Assembly: GCA_024762235.1 (NCBI GenBank)
Contig: JANTHT010000003.1
Coordinates: forward strand, 1-43,829
Direction of reading: 5' to 3'
Length of the DNA stretch: 43,829 nucleotides
Source of the DNA: Sulfurospirillum sp.
GTDB taxonomy: Bacteria > Campylobacterota > Campylobacteria > Campylobacterales > QNZT01
Shown here: piece by piece, positions 22,494 to 32,008 of the stretch
Numbering within the stretch: position 1 is the stretch's first letter
Layout of the letters: every line of letters starts with the position of its first letter
Notes under the pieces: model-generated
What the model saw: the letters and a program-made list of their open reading frames with translations, nothing else
What the model was told of the DNA's origin: nothing
Database searches by the model: none
Translations under genes and position numbers: made by a program

Positions 22494-22512
22494 GAAGGCG
22501 CCCGGCGCCTTC
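22494..22512 (+). terminator. Probable Rho-independent terminator after nrdA
   Basis: GAAGGCGC-CCG-GCGCCTTC followed by TTCTCTCCTTCT, a pyrimidine-rich but imperfect U-tract. Confidence 0.55.
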
Positions 22513-22628
22513 TTCTCTCCTTCTAAAATTATATTATATTTCTTTATTTGTACTAAAATTTAAATTTATTTAAATATGACCTTCTTTTTTATACAATGGC
22601 TTGAAGTGTGTCAAAAGGAGTTTCAGAC

Positions 22629-23825
22629 ATGGGTAAAAAAACCTTAGCCGTGGTGGGAGTGGTTGTAAGTGCAGCGTTTATCTATTTTTGTGTCGAAAAC
22701 AAGAAAGATGCGATCGCCCTGAAATGCAATGCCCAGAATGTGATACACAAGATGACGGGTGATCAAACGGAAACGACCGATGAGCCGATCACAGAGGTGA
22801 AAGAACCGTCTGCTGATATCGCAAAAGCTGAGGTAAAGAAGAGCGAACCGGCTGCAATATTTGAAAAATCGGATCCCGCATTCGGGATGACAGTTGACGA
22901 TGTAGTCAATGTGGTTGGGATGTTTGCACCGGGTGCGAAAGAGGGTAGACTGATCCATTTTATCGATACGCTCTGCAGCCGGAAAGAGTGTCTGAACGAT
23001 TTGCGTTACAGTGACGATATCAAAAAAATCGGTTGGGACAAAGAGATGATCCAACTGATACAGTATATGTTGGAAGCCCATGTCGAGAAGGGATCGATCT
23101 ATGTCAATAGCAATATTCTCCATATAGAAGGCAAGATCGCCAGTGAAGCAGAGAAGCAGAGGCTGGATGAAATCATCACAGCTCTGAAAAAGCAGGGGTT
23201 GCAGATTGAAGATAAAACGGTTGCAGCATATGAACAAAGCGGAACGACAGAAGCTGTTGAGGTAGCGTCTGCAATAGGCGCTGTACCAAAAAAGAGTGAG
23301 AAACAAGATATCACCGAGATAGACAAAACGGCGGTAGCTGAGCCTGCGGCAAAACCTGCAGAGCTTGCGCATGAAACGTTGAAAGAAGAGAAAAAGGCGC
23401 AAATGCCAAAAGCGGCTGTAGTCGAAACACCCGTTGTTAAGGAGGTGCATGCAGAGAAACCTGCACCAAATGTGCAACAAATGGCAGAAGAGCATCCAAC
23501 TGTTACAGAAAAATCGGGTGATCTGAAAAAGCTGGAAGAGGCGCTGGTTTCGCAGATTGCAGACCGTGCATACAGACTGAGTGAAGTGGGTGAGAAGACC
23601 ATCGACCGGATCGCCGAACTGTTGCATGCGAGAGGTGCGCAAAAGATTGGAGTTTCTGTCTATGTCCACCAGGGGAAAGATAAACTTGTGAACATGATCA
23701 TCGCGCAGAAGAGGGCGGATATCCTCAAAAAAGCGTTGCGTAAAAGAGGTTTTAGAGATATCGTAGCCAACGGTGCCGCAGCAGAGGCGGGCAGTGACCG
23801 TATAGAGATCAGAGTGATAAAGTGA
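22629..23825 (+). CDS. Membrane-anchored protein with BON-like and OmpA-like C-terminal regions
   Basis: N-terminal TM KKTLAVVGVVVSAAFIYFCV; ILHIEGKIASEAEKQRLDEIITALKKQGL (BON-like); C-terminal AQKRADILKKALRKRGFRDIVANG...DRIEIRVIK (OmpA-like). Confidence 0.6.
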   Translation: MGKKTLAVVGVVVSAAFIYFCVENKKDAIALKCNAQNVIHKMTGDQTETTDEPITEVKEPSADIAKAEVKKSEPAAIFEKSDPAFGMTVDDVVNVVGMFAPGAKEGRLIHFIDTLCSRKECLNDLRYSDDIKKIGWDKEMIQLIQYMLEAHVEKGSIYVNSNILHIEGKIASEAEKQRLDEIITALKKQGLQIEDKTVAAYEQSGTTEAVEVASAIGAVPKKSEKQDITEIDKTAVAEPAAKPAELAHETLKEEKKAQMPKAAVVETPVVKEVHAEKPAPNVQQMAEEHPTVTEKSGDLKKLEEALVSQIADRAYRLSEVGEKTIDRIAELLHARGAQKIGVSVYVHQGKDKLVNMIIAQKRADILKKALRKRGFRDIVANGAAAEAGSDRIEIRVIK

Positions 23826-23834
23826 GGTAGAAAT

Positions 23835-24395
23835 ATGGCTGTAATGGGCGTGATTGTCACAGAGATGGTGTTTTGTCTGGTAGCGGCACTTGCAATAGGG
23901 GCTCTGTTTGCATACTTTTATGCAAAAGCGAGCGCCAGAGCGTTTTATGAGGACAAGATCGATGCACTGCAGGAGTTGTGCGAGTCGAAGCGCGAGGAAG
24001 CGGAAAAAATCAAAGCGTTGTACAGCAAACTGGAAGTTGAAAATGCCAGACTCGATGAAGAGGCGGTGCGATGTGAAGAGCTGCTAACACAATGCCGTGA
24101 AAACGAAGAGGAACTATTGGCGCAGCTGGACGTGATTGCGCAGGAGAACGCATCGTTACAGGAGAAAATGAGATATTCACAAAGTGCACAGAGTGATGTA
24201 TCGGGGCTCATCGAACAAATCAGCGCATTGAAAAAGTCCATAGAGCAAAAAAACGGGGATTTGGATGAAAATATCAAGGCAGAGGTTACCAGGGATCTGG
24301 ACGAAGCAGAACAGATGCTCAGGGAGGGTAAAAAACATAGTAAGATTACCGCTTTGATGCAGATGATTCTGGGAAAAATAAAACCTGATAAATGA
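23835..24395 (+). CDS. Hypothetical single-TM coiled-coil protein
   Basis: N-terminal TM segment then long Glu/Lys/Leu-rich coiled coil. Confidence 0.65.
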   Translation: MAVMGVIVTEMVFCLVAALAIGALFAYFYAKASARAFYEDKIDALQELCESKREEAEKIKALYSKLEVENARLDEEAVRCEELLTQCRENEEELLAQLDVIAQENASLQEKMRYSQSAQSDVSGLIEQISALKKSIEQKNGDLDENIKAEVTRDLDEAEQMLREGKKHSKITALMQMILGKIKPDK

Positions 24396-24485
24396 GAAAA
24401 GAGCCAATGGAAAATTCTTGATAAAGGCCTGCATGAGAATAAATCAGGAAAAATAGTCTATAATTTAATCAACAAGGAACAATGA

Positions 24486-25214
24486 ATGATTAAATTTATA
24501 GCAAATTCTCCACAGCTACAGAATATTACGAAAAGTCTGGAGTTGACAAAGAAGTTTTATGTCTCTTCACTTCTGATAGGAGAAAAGTGCAGCGGCAGAA
24601 AAACGCTTGCCAGATATATTTTGCCCAATGCACCGGTTGTAAACGGCAGTGATCTCCCTACCCTTCTCGAAGCTGTGTCAGAACACGAAGAGGTGATTAT
24701 CACAGATTTTGAAAAAGTGTCGAACTACTCTTTGCTCAACTTCGATAACAAGCGTGTCATCGCAACCGCACTCTATCAACCGAAAGATATGACAGTGGAC
24801 AGGCTTTTCGGACATATCTACGAGATTCCCCCTCTGAGAGAACGACCGGAAGATGCCGGAGCGCTGGCAGACATCTACATGAAAAATGCCAGGGAGATGC
24901 TCTCTTTCGACGAAGAGATAAAGATGGATCACGCGCGACTGGATCTTTCACAAAACAATCAGTCCCTTAAACGTCAGGTATTTAAACGTCTGATACTGAG
25001 CACTGTCGATGAGAGTGATATCGAAGCGTTGCTGTATGACTATTTTTCCGAAAATCTCAGAGGCGACAATGATTATAAAAAATATCTGCACCTTTATGAA
25101 AAACCGCTTATAAAAGCGGGACTTGCAAAATACAAATCTCAACTCAAACTCGCTTCCATTCTCGGTATCAACCGTAACACGCTGCGTAAGAAGGTCAACG
25201 AATATGGATTATGA
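24486..25214 (+). CDS. Degenerate NtrC-like (AAA+ remnant) protein with Fis-type HTH
   Basis: GEKCSGRKTLARYILP (Walker-A-like), YEIPPLRERPEDAGALADIYM, C-terminal LKLASILGINRNTLRKKVNEYGL (Fis HTH); no GAFTGA loop. Confidence 0.75.
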   Translation: MIKFIANSPQLQNITKSLELTKKFYVSSLLIGEKCSGRKTLARYILPNAPVVNGSDLPTLLEAVSEHEEVIITDFEKVSNYSLLNFDNKRVIATALYQPKDMTVDRLFGHIYEIPPLRERPEDAGALADIYMKNAREMLSFDEEIKMDHARLDLSQNNQSLKRQVFKRLILSTVDESDIEALLYDYFSENLRGDNDYKKYLHLYEKPLIKAGLAKYKSQLKLASILGINRNTLRKKVNEYGL

Positions 25215-25899
25215 TTACAAGTTTTTTATCGAGGACGATACGAACCCCTTCATACTCTTCATGAGTGACAAAAAGATAGCCTATCTCAACACTGCAGCCG
25301 AATATCTGCTCGGAAGAGTCAAAAAAGAGAAACTCTACGAACTGGCACTGATGCATGCGCCAAAAGTATACGGTACAAAAATCACCCACGTGGATCTCAA
25401 ATATGACGATCTGGGGTACTATGCCATCATGGTGGGATACAAAGATGACGAATATATAGGCATCAGACTCTATCAGAAAGTCAAGAAAAGGGTCATGAGC
25501 GCCAAAGAGCTGGGTAAATACACCCAAACCGATATCAACATGCTGATGGAAACCTGGATATCGATGATCAAACTCAATCACACATTTGATATACATCTGG
25601 TGACAGATATGGATATTCCGGAGTTCAAGATTTCACAAAATGATTTCTTTACAATTATGCGCAAGAGTTTTGAGAGTTTTCAGGAAGGAGACATACTGAA
25701 AATGACGCTTAAAATGCGCGTTGGTGAGAGTATCTATGTGCAAACAAAACGTCTGCAACTGGTCAAACTGGAGATAGAGAGCCAGCAGCCCCGTGACGAG
25801 AGCAACGATCTGGATATAGAGAAGATCTGCGAAGAGCACTATATCGATTTTTTATCGGATGAGAATCGTATCCGTTTTCTGATACCGATGCTCAGTTGA
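25204..25899 (+). CDS. PAS-like/NtrB-like sensory protein lacking a recognisable kinase core
   Basis: Start MDYDYKFF overlaps the upstream gene; NPFILFMSDKKIAYLNTAAEYLLG resembles a PAS fold. Confidence 0.6.
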   Translation: MDYDYKFFIEDDTNPFILFMSDKKIAYLNTAAEYLLGRVKKEKLYELALMHAPKVYGTKITHVDLKYDDLGYYAIMVGYKDDEYIGIRLYQKVKKRVMSAKELGKYTQTDINMLMETWISMIKLNHTFDIHLVTDMDIPEFKISQNDFFTIMRKSFESFQEGDILKMTLKMRVGESIYVQTKRLQLVKLEIESQQPRDESNDLDIEKICEEHYIDFLSDENRIRFLIPMLS

Positions 25900-26995
25900 G
25901 AGAAGGCCTGGAGAACATCAGCGCCAGCAAAGCTCCCAGCGCCACGACTCCCGAAACGAGAAAGAGATAAGGTCCGTAGGCATATCCGGCTGTCAGGGAG
26001 CCGAAAAAACCGCCCAGACCGAATCCTATACCGTAGTAAAACTGTGCTGCAAGCTTTTTGTCTGCATAGATCGTGTTGAGATAACTGAGTGTCGCCGTGT
26101 GATACAGTGCAAAGCTCAGCGCATGAAAACTCTGTGTAAGAAAAAGTATCGCCAGATTGTCCGCAAACGCAAAGAGCAGCAGCCATCGCACAGATGTGAC
26201 AAAAACCGTAAAGCGTATGATTTGCAAAAGCGGATAGCGCAGAAAACGCGCCTGATAGTAAAATAGAACGATTTCACAGATCACACCGAATGTCCAGAGA
26301 TAACTGATTGTCTCCAGCGAGAGGCCATGCTCGCTTTCGTAAATGGTAAAGAAACTGTAGAAAGCGCCGAAACTCACCTGCATCAGAAATATACTGATCC
26401 ATAACGGGAGTTCTTTCATAAATGCAAAAGGTTGGTTTTTGGGTGGTGCAGCTTCAAAATGGGCGCGATCGGAAGAGAGTCTCCAGGCAAAGAAGACACT
26501 GCCGAAAATCGTCAGTGCAATAGCATGCAGACCGATCACAGCGTTTTCCAGAAGCTTCGCAAGGAGCAGAGCGACGAAAATAAACCCTATAGAGCCGTAG
26601 AGACGCGATCGGCCGTAATACTCCTTCCTGAGCACTTCCAGCGCGTATGTTTCGATATAGGGCAGGACAAGACCGGAAGAGATGCCGTAGAGGATGTTTG
26701 TGAAAGCGAACATGAGAAATGTGTCGATCGTCAGGTAAAAGAGCGCGACAGTCGCAAGCATCGTGAGCAATGCGAGATGCAATACACGCCTGTTTAGTGC
26801 GAAATGCCTCAGGAAAAGAAACGGCGTGATAAAGCGCATCAGCGGCGCGATGGAGAAGATGATACCGATCTGCGTAGGTGTATAGCCGTAGTTTTGTAAA
26901 ATCTTCGGTAAAAAAATGACATAGACGCCTATCAGGGCGAAATAGAAAAAGAAAAAGGCGGAGATCTGAAAGAAATGGCTACTGTGTCGGGACAT
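25892..26995 (-). CDS. MFS transporter (nucleoside/H+ symporter or LacY-like subgroup)
   Basis: ~12 TM segments; QIGIIFSIAPLMRFITPFLF; YGRSRLYGSIGFIFVALL. Confidence 0.8.
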   Translation of the reverse strand: MSRHSSHFFQISAFFFFYFALIGVYVIFLPKILQNYGYTPTQIGIIFSIAPLMRFITPFLFLRHFALNRRVLHLALLTMLATVALFYLTIDTFLMFAFTNILYGISSGLVLPYIETYALEVLRKEYYGRSRLYGSIGFIFVALLLAKLLENAVIGLHAIALTIFGSVFFAWRLSSDRAHFEAAPPKNQPFAFMKELPLWISIFLMQVSFGAFYSFFTIYESEHGLSLETISYLWTFGVICEIVLFYYQARFLRYPLLQIIRFTVFVTSVRWLLLFAFADNLAILFLTQSFHALSFALYHTATLSYLNTIYADKKLAAQFYYGIGFGLGGFFGSLTAGYAYGPYLFLVSGVVALGALLALMFSRPSLN

Positions 26996-27461
26996 CTGTC
27001 TCTATGACGGCTGTGCCGCTGAGGAGGTCATGCAAGCCTCTGCGATCTTTTCGAAAGAGCGGTATCACAAGACCGACAAGTGTAAAAAGCAGTACATTGA
27101 AGTAGAGAAAGCGCAGTACGCCGAGTAAAAAGCCCGGTTTCTCCCCTGTCTGTACATCGATCAGTTTGAGGTCATAAGCTTTCAGTCCGGGTGTCTGTCC
27201 GCTGACGAAGTAAAAGGTGACGATAATGCAGCAAAGAGGGAAGAGGATATAGGCCCATCCCAGTAGCATGTTTTGTGCGAAACCTTCCCTGCTCCCCATC
27301 ACCAGATAGATGACGATATAGAAGATCGGCATCGAGATCAGAAATGTGTCGGTGATGAAAGCTTTGAAACGGCTGCGCAGTGAGGCATAGGGATAGTGCG
27401 GTTTTTCACTCTCTTTCCGAGCGGGCGCAACGCGCTTCTGTTTGACGTCACGCCAGCGCAT
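26979..27461 (-). CDS. RDD-family membrane protein
   Basis: ASLRSRFKAFITDTFLI; GQTPGLKAYDLKLID; RKDRRGLHDLLSGTAVI. Confidence 0.88.
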   Translation of the reverse strand: MRWRDVKQKRVAPARKESEKPHYPYASLRSRFKAFITDTFLISMPIFYIVIYLVMGSREGFAQNMLLGWAYILFPLCCIIVTFYFVSGQTPGLKAYDLKLIDVQTGEKPGFLLGVLRFLYFNVLLFTLVGLVIPLFRKDRRGLHDLLSGTAVIETDVPTQ

Positions 27462-28022
27462 CTACTGTAGTATCCTGGGCAGCGTGATACCCGTCTGAGA
27501 CTGATATTTGCCCGCTTTGTCTGCATAGGTGACTTCACAGGGTTCATCTCCCTCCAGAAAGAGTACCTGCGCGATCCCCTCGTTGGCATAGATCTTTGCC
27601 GGTAGCGGTGTCGTGTTGGAGATCTCTATGGTGATGTGCCCTTCGAAGCCCGGCTCGAACGGCGTGACATTGACGATGATACCGCATCTGGCATAGGTGC
27701 TCTTTCCCAGACAGATCGCCAGTACATTGTCAGGCATACGAAAATACTCGACAGTACGGGCGAGCGCGAAAGAGTTGGGCGGTACGATCGCCACATCGGC
27801 CTCGATATCGACGACATTCGCTTCGTCGAAATTTTTGGGATCGACAACGGTGGAGTTGACATTGGTAAATATCTTGAACTCGCGCCCTACTCTGATATCG
27901 TATCCGTAACTGCTCAATCCGTAACTGACGACATTTTTACCCACCTGCTCTTCACAGAACGGATCGATCATCTTCTCCTGCAGCGATTTTTCACGTATCC
28001 ATTTGTCGGCTTTTAATCCCAT
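27462..28022 (-). CDS. dcd: dCTP deaminase
   Basis: [52 protein letters not shown]-type motif; start MGLKADKWI. Confidence 0.95.
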   Translation of the reverse strand: MGLKADKWIREKSLQEKMIDPFCEEQVGKNVVSYGLSSYGYDIRVGREFKIFTNVNSTVVDPKNFDEANVVDIEADVAIVPPNSFALARTVEYFRMPDNVLAICLGKSTYARCGIIVNVTPFEPGFEGHITIEISNTTPLPAKIYANEGIAQVLFLEGDEPCEVTYADKAGKYQSQTGITLPRILQ

Positions 28023-28064
28023 ATCTGTCTCTTTACTTTTTGACCCATTATAGCACAGCAATAT

Positions 28065-28144
28065 TTAGGAGACCTCCGGAAACCGCTGCAGAGGTATCGC
28101 TGAAGCTGTCAAAAAGAGAAAACGCTTTCCAGGTCATCTCCTAA
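28065..28144 (+). ncRNA. Candidate structured element (imperfect long hairpin) upstream of accB
   Basis: TTAGGAGA...TCTCCTAA perfect 8-bp terminal stem, continued by CCT/AGG and GGAAA/TTTCC pairings; followed by ACATTTTTTAG. Confidence 0.35.
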
Positions 28145-28188
28145 ACATTTTTTAGTTATCATGCTGCAAATGATGAGGAGAATTCTGT

Positions 28189-28644
28189 ATGAAACATGAT
28201 CAAATCAAAGAGCTGATATCCATTTTCGATGAAAGTGATCTGACACGACTGAAAATCAATGACAAAGAGTTTTCGATAACCCTTGAAAAAGGGACATTGC
28301 AAGCCGTGACGAAGGCGCCGGCACCTCTCCATGAAGCTCTACCTGTTCCGGTTGCGGCACCTGCTGAGGGCGAAGTGCCGGAGATTGCCGAAAAGAGTCC
28401 TGCGGGCGATACGATAGATTCACCGATGGTCGGCACTTTCTATGTCGCACCGAGTCCGGGGGCCGCACCGTTTGTGAAAGTGGGCGACCGGGTTTCCAAA
28501 GGGGATACAGTGGGTATCGTCGAAGCGATGAAAATCATGAACGAAATCGAGGCGGAATTTGACTGTATCATCAAAAAGATGCTCGTCGAGGATGGGCAGC
28601 CCGTAGAGTTCGGTACACCGCTCTTTGAAGTGGAGAGAGTTTGA
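28189..28644 (+). CDS. accB: Acetyl-CoA carboxylase biotin carboxyl carrier protein
   Basis: Biotinylation motif VEAMKIMNEIEAEF; C-terminal biotinyl domain. Confidence 0.96.
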   Translation: MKHDQIKELISIFDESDLTRLKINDKEFSITLEKGTLQAVTKAPAPLHEALPVPVAAPAEGEVPEIAEKSPAGDTIDSPMVGTFYVAPSPGAAPFVKVGDRVSKGDTVGIVEAMKIMNEIEAEFDCIIKKMLVEDGQPVEFGTPLFEVERV

Positions 28645-29969
28645 TGGCCATCGAAAAGATTCTGATAGCCAACAGGGGTGAGATAGCACTCAGAGCGATC
28701 AGAACGATCAAAGAGATGGGCAAGCAGGCGATCGCCGTCTACTCACAGGCGGATAAAGATGCCCTCTATCTGCAGTATGCCGACGCTTCCATCTGTATCG
28801 GTAAAGACCGTTCGGATCAGAGTTATCTCAATATCCCCGCGATCATCTCAGCTGCTGAGGTGAGCGGATGTGACGCGATCTTTCCCGGATACGGTTTTTT
28901 AAGTGAAAATCAGGATTTCGTCGAAATCTGTAAATACCATGATATCAAATTTATCGGCCCGGATGTCAGTGTCATGCAACTGATGAGCGACAAATCCAAA
29001 GCCAAGGAAGTGATGAAAGAGGCGGGCGTGCCCGTCATCCCGGGCAGTGACGGCGCGATCGAAACGGTCGAGGCGGCGAAAGCCCTGGCTGATGAAATGG
29101 GATATCCCGTCATCGTCAAGGCGGCAGCAGGCGGCGGCGGACGCGGTATGCGCAAGATAGACAACCCCGAAGAGGTTGAAAACGCTTTTCTCGCAGCCTC
29201 TTCCGAAGCGCTGAACGCCTTCGGGGACGGTACGATGTACATGGAGAAGTTCATCGAGAATCCGCGACATGTCGAAGTGCAGGTACTGGCGGATCAACAT
29301 GGCAATGTGATCCATCTGGGAGAGCGTGACTGTTCCCTGCAGCGCCGCCACCAGAAACTGATCGAAGAGTCCCCTGCTCTCGTACTCAACGACGAGCGGC
29401 GCAAGGCGCTGCACGATGCGGCAGTCAGGGCGACACGCTATATCAAATATGAAAATGCCGGAACCTTCGAGTTTCTTGTCGACAAAAACGGTGACTTCTA
29501 CTTCATGGAGATGAATACACGCCTGCAGGTAGAACACCCTGTCAGCGAGATGGTCAGCGGGGTCGATATCATCGAGTGGATGATCCGCATCGCCGAGGGA
29601 GAGGCGCTCTTTTCCCAGGAGAGTCTCTCTTTGAGCGGGCATGCCATCGAGTGCAGGATCACCGCCGAAGATCCGGTCAAGTTCATGCCAAGCCCCGGTA
29701 AGATCACCACATGGATCGTTCCCGGCGGCAGAAACGTACGTGTCGATTCGCACGCGTATCAGGGGTATGTCGTACCGCAGTACTACGACTCCATGATCGG
29801 CAAGCTGATCGTGCATGAGAGCACGCGGGAGCGTGCCATCGCCAAGATGAAAGAGGCGCTCAGGGAGTTTCGCGTGGAAGGGATCAAAACGGTCATCGAT
29901 TTTCACAAAGAGATGATGGACAATCCCGACTTTCAGAGCAACAACTTCGATACCAACTATCTGGGGTGA
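28644..29969 (+). CDS. accC: Acetyl-CoA carboxylase biotin carboxylase subunit
   Basis: KILIANRGEIALRAIRTIKEMG; VKAAAGGGGRGMRKI; EMNTRLQVEHPVSEMVSGVDIIEWMI; ATGA coupling to accB. Confidence 0.97.
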   Translation: MAIEKILIANRGEIALRAIRTIKEMGKQAIAVYSQADKDALYLQYADASICIGKDRSDQSYLNIPAIISAAEVSGCDAIFPGYGFLSENQDFVEICKYHDIKFIGPDVSVMQLMSDKSKAKEVMKEAGVPVIPGSDGAIETVEAAKALADEMGYPVIVKAAAGGGGRGMRKIDNPEEVENAFLAASSEALNAFGDGTMYMEKFIENPRHVEVQVLADQHGNVIHLGERDCSLQRRHQKLIEESPALVLNDERRKALHDAAVRATRYIKYENAGTFEFLVDKNGDFYFMEMNTRLQVEHPVSEMVSGVDIIEWMIRIAEGEALFSQESLSLSGHAIECRITAEDPVKFMPSPGKITTWIVPGGRNVRVDSHAYQGYVVPQYYDSMIGKLIVHESTRERAIAKMKEALREFRVEGIKTVIDFHKEMMDNPDFQSNNFDTNYLG

Positions 29970-29981
29970 AGCACCATATCA

Positions 29982-29997
29982 TCCCGGTGCGCCGGGA
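29982..29997. terminator. Hairpin between convergent accC and VWA genes
   Basis: TCCCGG-TGCG-CCGGGA; no clear U-tract. Confidence 0.4.
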
Positions 29998-30022
29998 CTT
30001 CGGTATCTACAGCCGGTAGCGG

Positions 30023-31084
30023 TCAGTAGATATCGCAGCGGATATCTGTCTGTGCATCTATTTGGATCTTCTCCTCTTCGGTGTAGGCGCGGATCTTGTT
30101 TTCCGGATCATTGAAAAAGAGTTTGATGCGTATGGTGCCTTCACGCGTAGAGGGGCAGTAGTTGATCTTGTAGAAACTGCTGTTGTAAAGGAGGTTCTTG
30201 TAGGCCTGGGTGAAAGCGCTCTGGATATCCTCCGCAGAGGCTTCGAAGTGACGCGATTTGCCGCTGATCTCTGCCAGGGTTCTGTTGTCCGCATCGCCTA
30301 TACCGATCGTGTAGTACTGGATATCCGGTTTGAGAGATTTGAGCATATCCTGCTTGCTGACCAGGCCGGCTGTATCTCTTCCATCGGTGAAGATAAAGAC
30401 CGATCCCATCTCAAAACGGCTCTTGTTTTCACAGCCTATCCACGAGCAGATCTTATCCCCGGCCTGTTCCACTGCACCGTAGAGATTGGTGGAAAAATCG
30501 TATCCTTTGAGATAGCGTTCGACAAAACTTTCATCTCTGAGTTTTTCGATCACATTTTTCAGGATCGTGACGTTTGCGGTGGGAAACTCACTCTGGGACG
30601 AGAGCGGCAAGATCTCTTTTTTGGCATTGAAGTAGTAGATGGCGATATCGTAGCGCCCCTCCTGGATGACATTGGAGATAAACGCGTTTGCAGAGCTGAT
30701 GAGCTGGTCACGTGTGCTGCTGTTGTCGATGATCGAACCGGAGAGATCGAGCAGCAGCATCACCTTGCTGTCCACCTCGTTGTTGCTCTTCTCGACAGAG
30801 ACCCGGCTCTCCTCTTTATGGACACCGTTTTCGAGGAGTGTATAGTAGGCTGGATTCTCCAGTGCATCTTTTTCGGCGTAGATTTCCGGTTTGTTGCGTG
30901 TCTGCACGACCATCTGCCAGTGCCCTCCCAGACTGTAGTCACCCGATACAAAACGGCTCTTCTGTACCGTGGTAAACGAGAGATCACCGCTTGAGCGGGT
31001 ATCGCCGGAGTCACCTGTTGCGGCGGTCCTGCCACACCCTGTAATCGTGAGGAGCAGTAAAAAAAGAAGCGCTGTTTTGAACAT
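30023..31084 (-). CDS. von Willebrand factor A domain lipoprotein
   Basis: MFKTALLFLLLLTITGCG lipobox; MLLLDLSGSIIDNSS (MIDAS DxSxS); SVFIFTDGRDTAG. Confidence 0.87.
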   Translation of the reverse strand: MFKTALLFLLLLTITGCGRTAATGDSGDTRSSGDLSFTTVQKSRFVSGDYSLGGHWQMVVQTRNKPEIYAEKDALENPAYYTLLENGVHKEESRVSVEKSNNEVDSKVMLLLDLSGSIIDNSSTRDQLISSANAFISNVIQEGRYDIAIYYFNAKKEILPLSSQSEFPTANVTILKNVIEKLRDESFVERYLKGYDFSTNLYGAVEQAGDKICSWIGCENKSRFEMGSVFIFTDGRDTAGLVSKQDMLKSLKPDIQYYTIGIGDADNRTLAEISGKSRHFEASAEDIQSAFTQAYKNLLYNSSFYKINYCPSTREGTIRIKLFFNDPENKIRAYTEEEKIQIDAQTDIRCDIY

Positions 31085-31095
31085 ATACTATCCTT

Positions 31096-31929
31096 TTAGG
31101 GTTTTCTGATCACCTTGATATCGGCAGCCGATTTTTTCTTTTCGAAATAGGCGATGAGATTTGCCTGCTCCTGCTCTTTCATCATGCGCATCATGATCGC
31201 CTGTTTGACCTGTGTAAACGGGGCGGCTTTGGGTTTCCCTTTATATTCGACAAAAAACATCGCTGCCTGGTTTTTCCCGAGATTGACGATAGGTGTGAAC
31301 GATTTGACAGGAGTTTGCATGAGCAGCTGCATCAGTTTGGGGTTGCTCTTCTGTGGATCGAGTGTTCTGGGTGTGATCTTGACATTGGGCAACATCATCA
31401 TCGGCTGCATGCGTATCGCCTGCAGTGCCCGGGGATCGTTGCTCAGGTACTCCTGTATCTTCACTTTGCCGGGCATCGTAAACTCTTTTTTGTGCGCGAG
31501 ATAGTACTTTTTTAGCGCTTCATCGTCAGGTTTTTGCAACTTGCCGGAGAGTATCTTGCGATAGAGTTTCTCTTTTCTGATCTGCTTTTCGAGATCGTGT
31601 CGCAGGCTTTCGAGTGTTTTGCCCTCTTTTTTGAGCGCCTGCTCGAACTGTGACAGTGTCATGCCGTTCTGTTTCGCGATCATCATGATACGCTGATCCA
31701 CCTCTTCGGGTGAAGCGTAGATACCCTCTTTCTGCATCTCCTCCTCTTCGATCTTCTCCTGTATGAGGGCGTTAACAGCATCCTCTTTGGAGATTTTGGC
31801 TTTTTTGCTGAGTTGATCGATCTCGTAGACCGTGATAGGTTCTCCGTTGACCGTCATGGCGATCGCGTTGATGGTACGTGCAAAAAGCGGGACCGCGATC
31901 AGCAAAAAGATTAAAAAATATTTTGTCAT
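31096..31929 (-). CDS. SurA/PEB4-type periplasmic chaperone (SurA N-terminal-like)
   Basis: Signal peptide MTKYFLIFLLIAVPLFA; NAIAMTVNGEPITVYEIDQLSKKAKISKEDAVNALIQEKIEEEEMQK; ends in a parvulin-like region. Confidence 0.8.
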   Translation of the reverse strand: MTKYFLIFLLIAVPLFARTINAIAMTVNGEPITVYEIDQLSKKAKISKEDAVNALIQEKIEEEEMQKEGIYASPEEVDQRIMMIAKQNGMTLSQFEQALKKEGKTLESLRHDLEKQIRKEKLYRKILSGKLQKPDDEALKKYYLAHKKEFTMPGKVKIQEYLSNDPRALQAIRMQPMMMLPNVKITPRTLDPQKSNPKLMQLLMQTPVKSFTPIVNLGKNQAAMFFVEYKGKPKAAPFTQVKQAIMMRMMKEQEQANLIAYFEKKKSAADIKVIRKP

Positions 31930-32008
31930 AGTTAAAAATCCTTGCATTTATCGATAATTGAAGATTATAGCACATTATGCTAAAATTGCTCCAAAAAAAA
32001 GGGAGACG

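Noticed and set aside
28899-29906. 335-aa minus-strand ORF antisense to accC
   Set aside because: Shadow ORF of biotin carboxylase.
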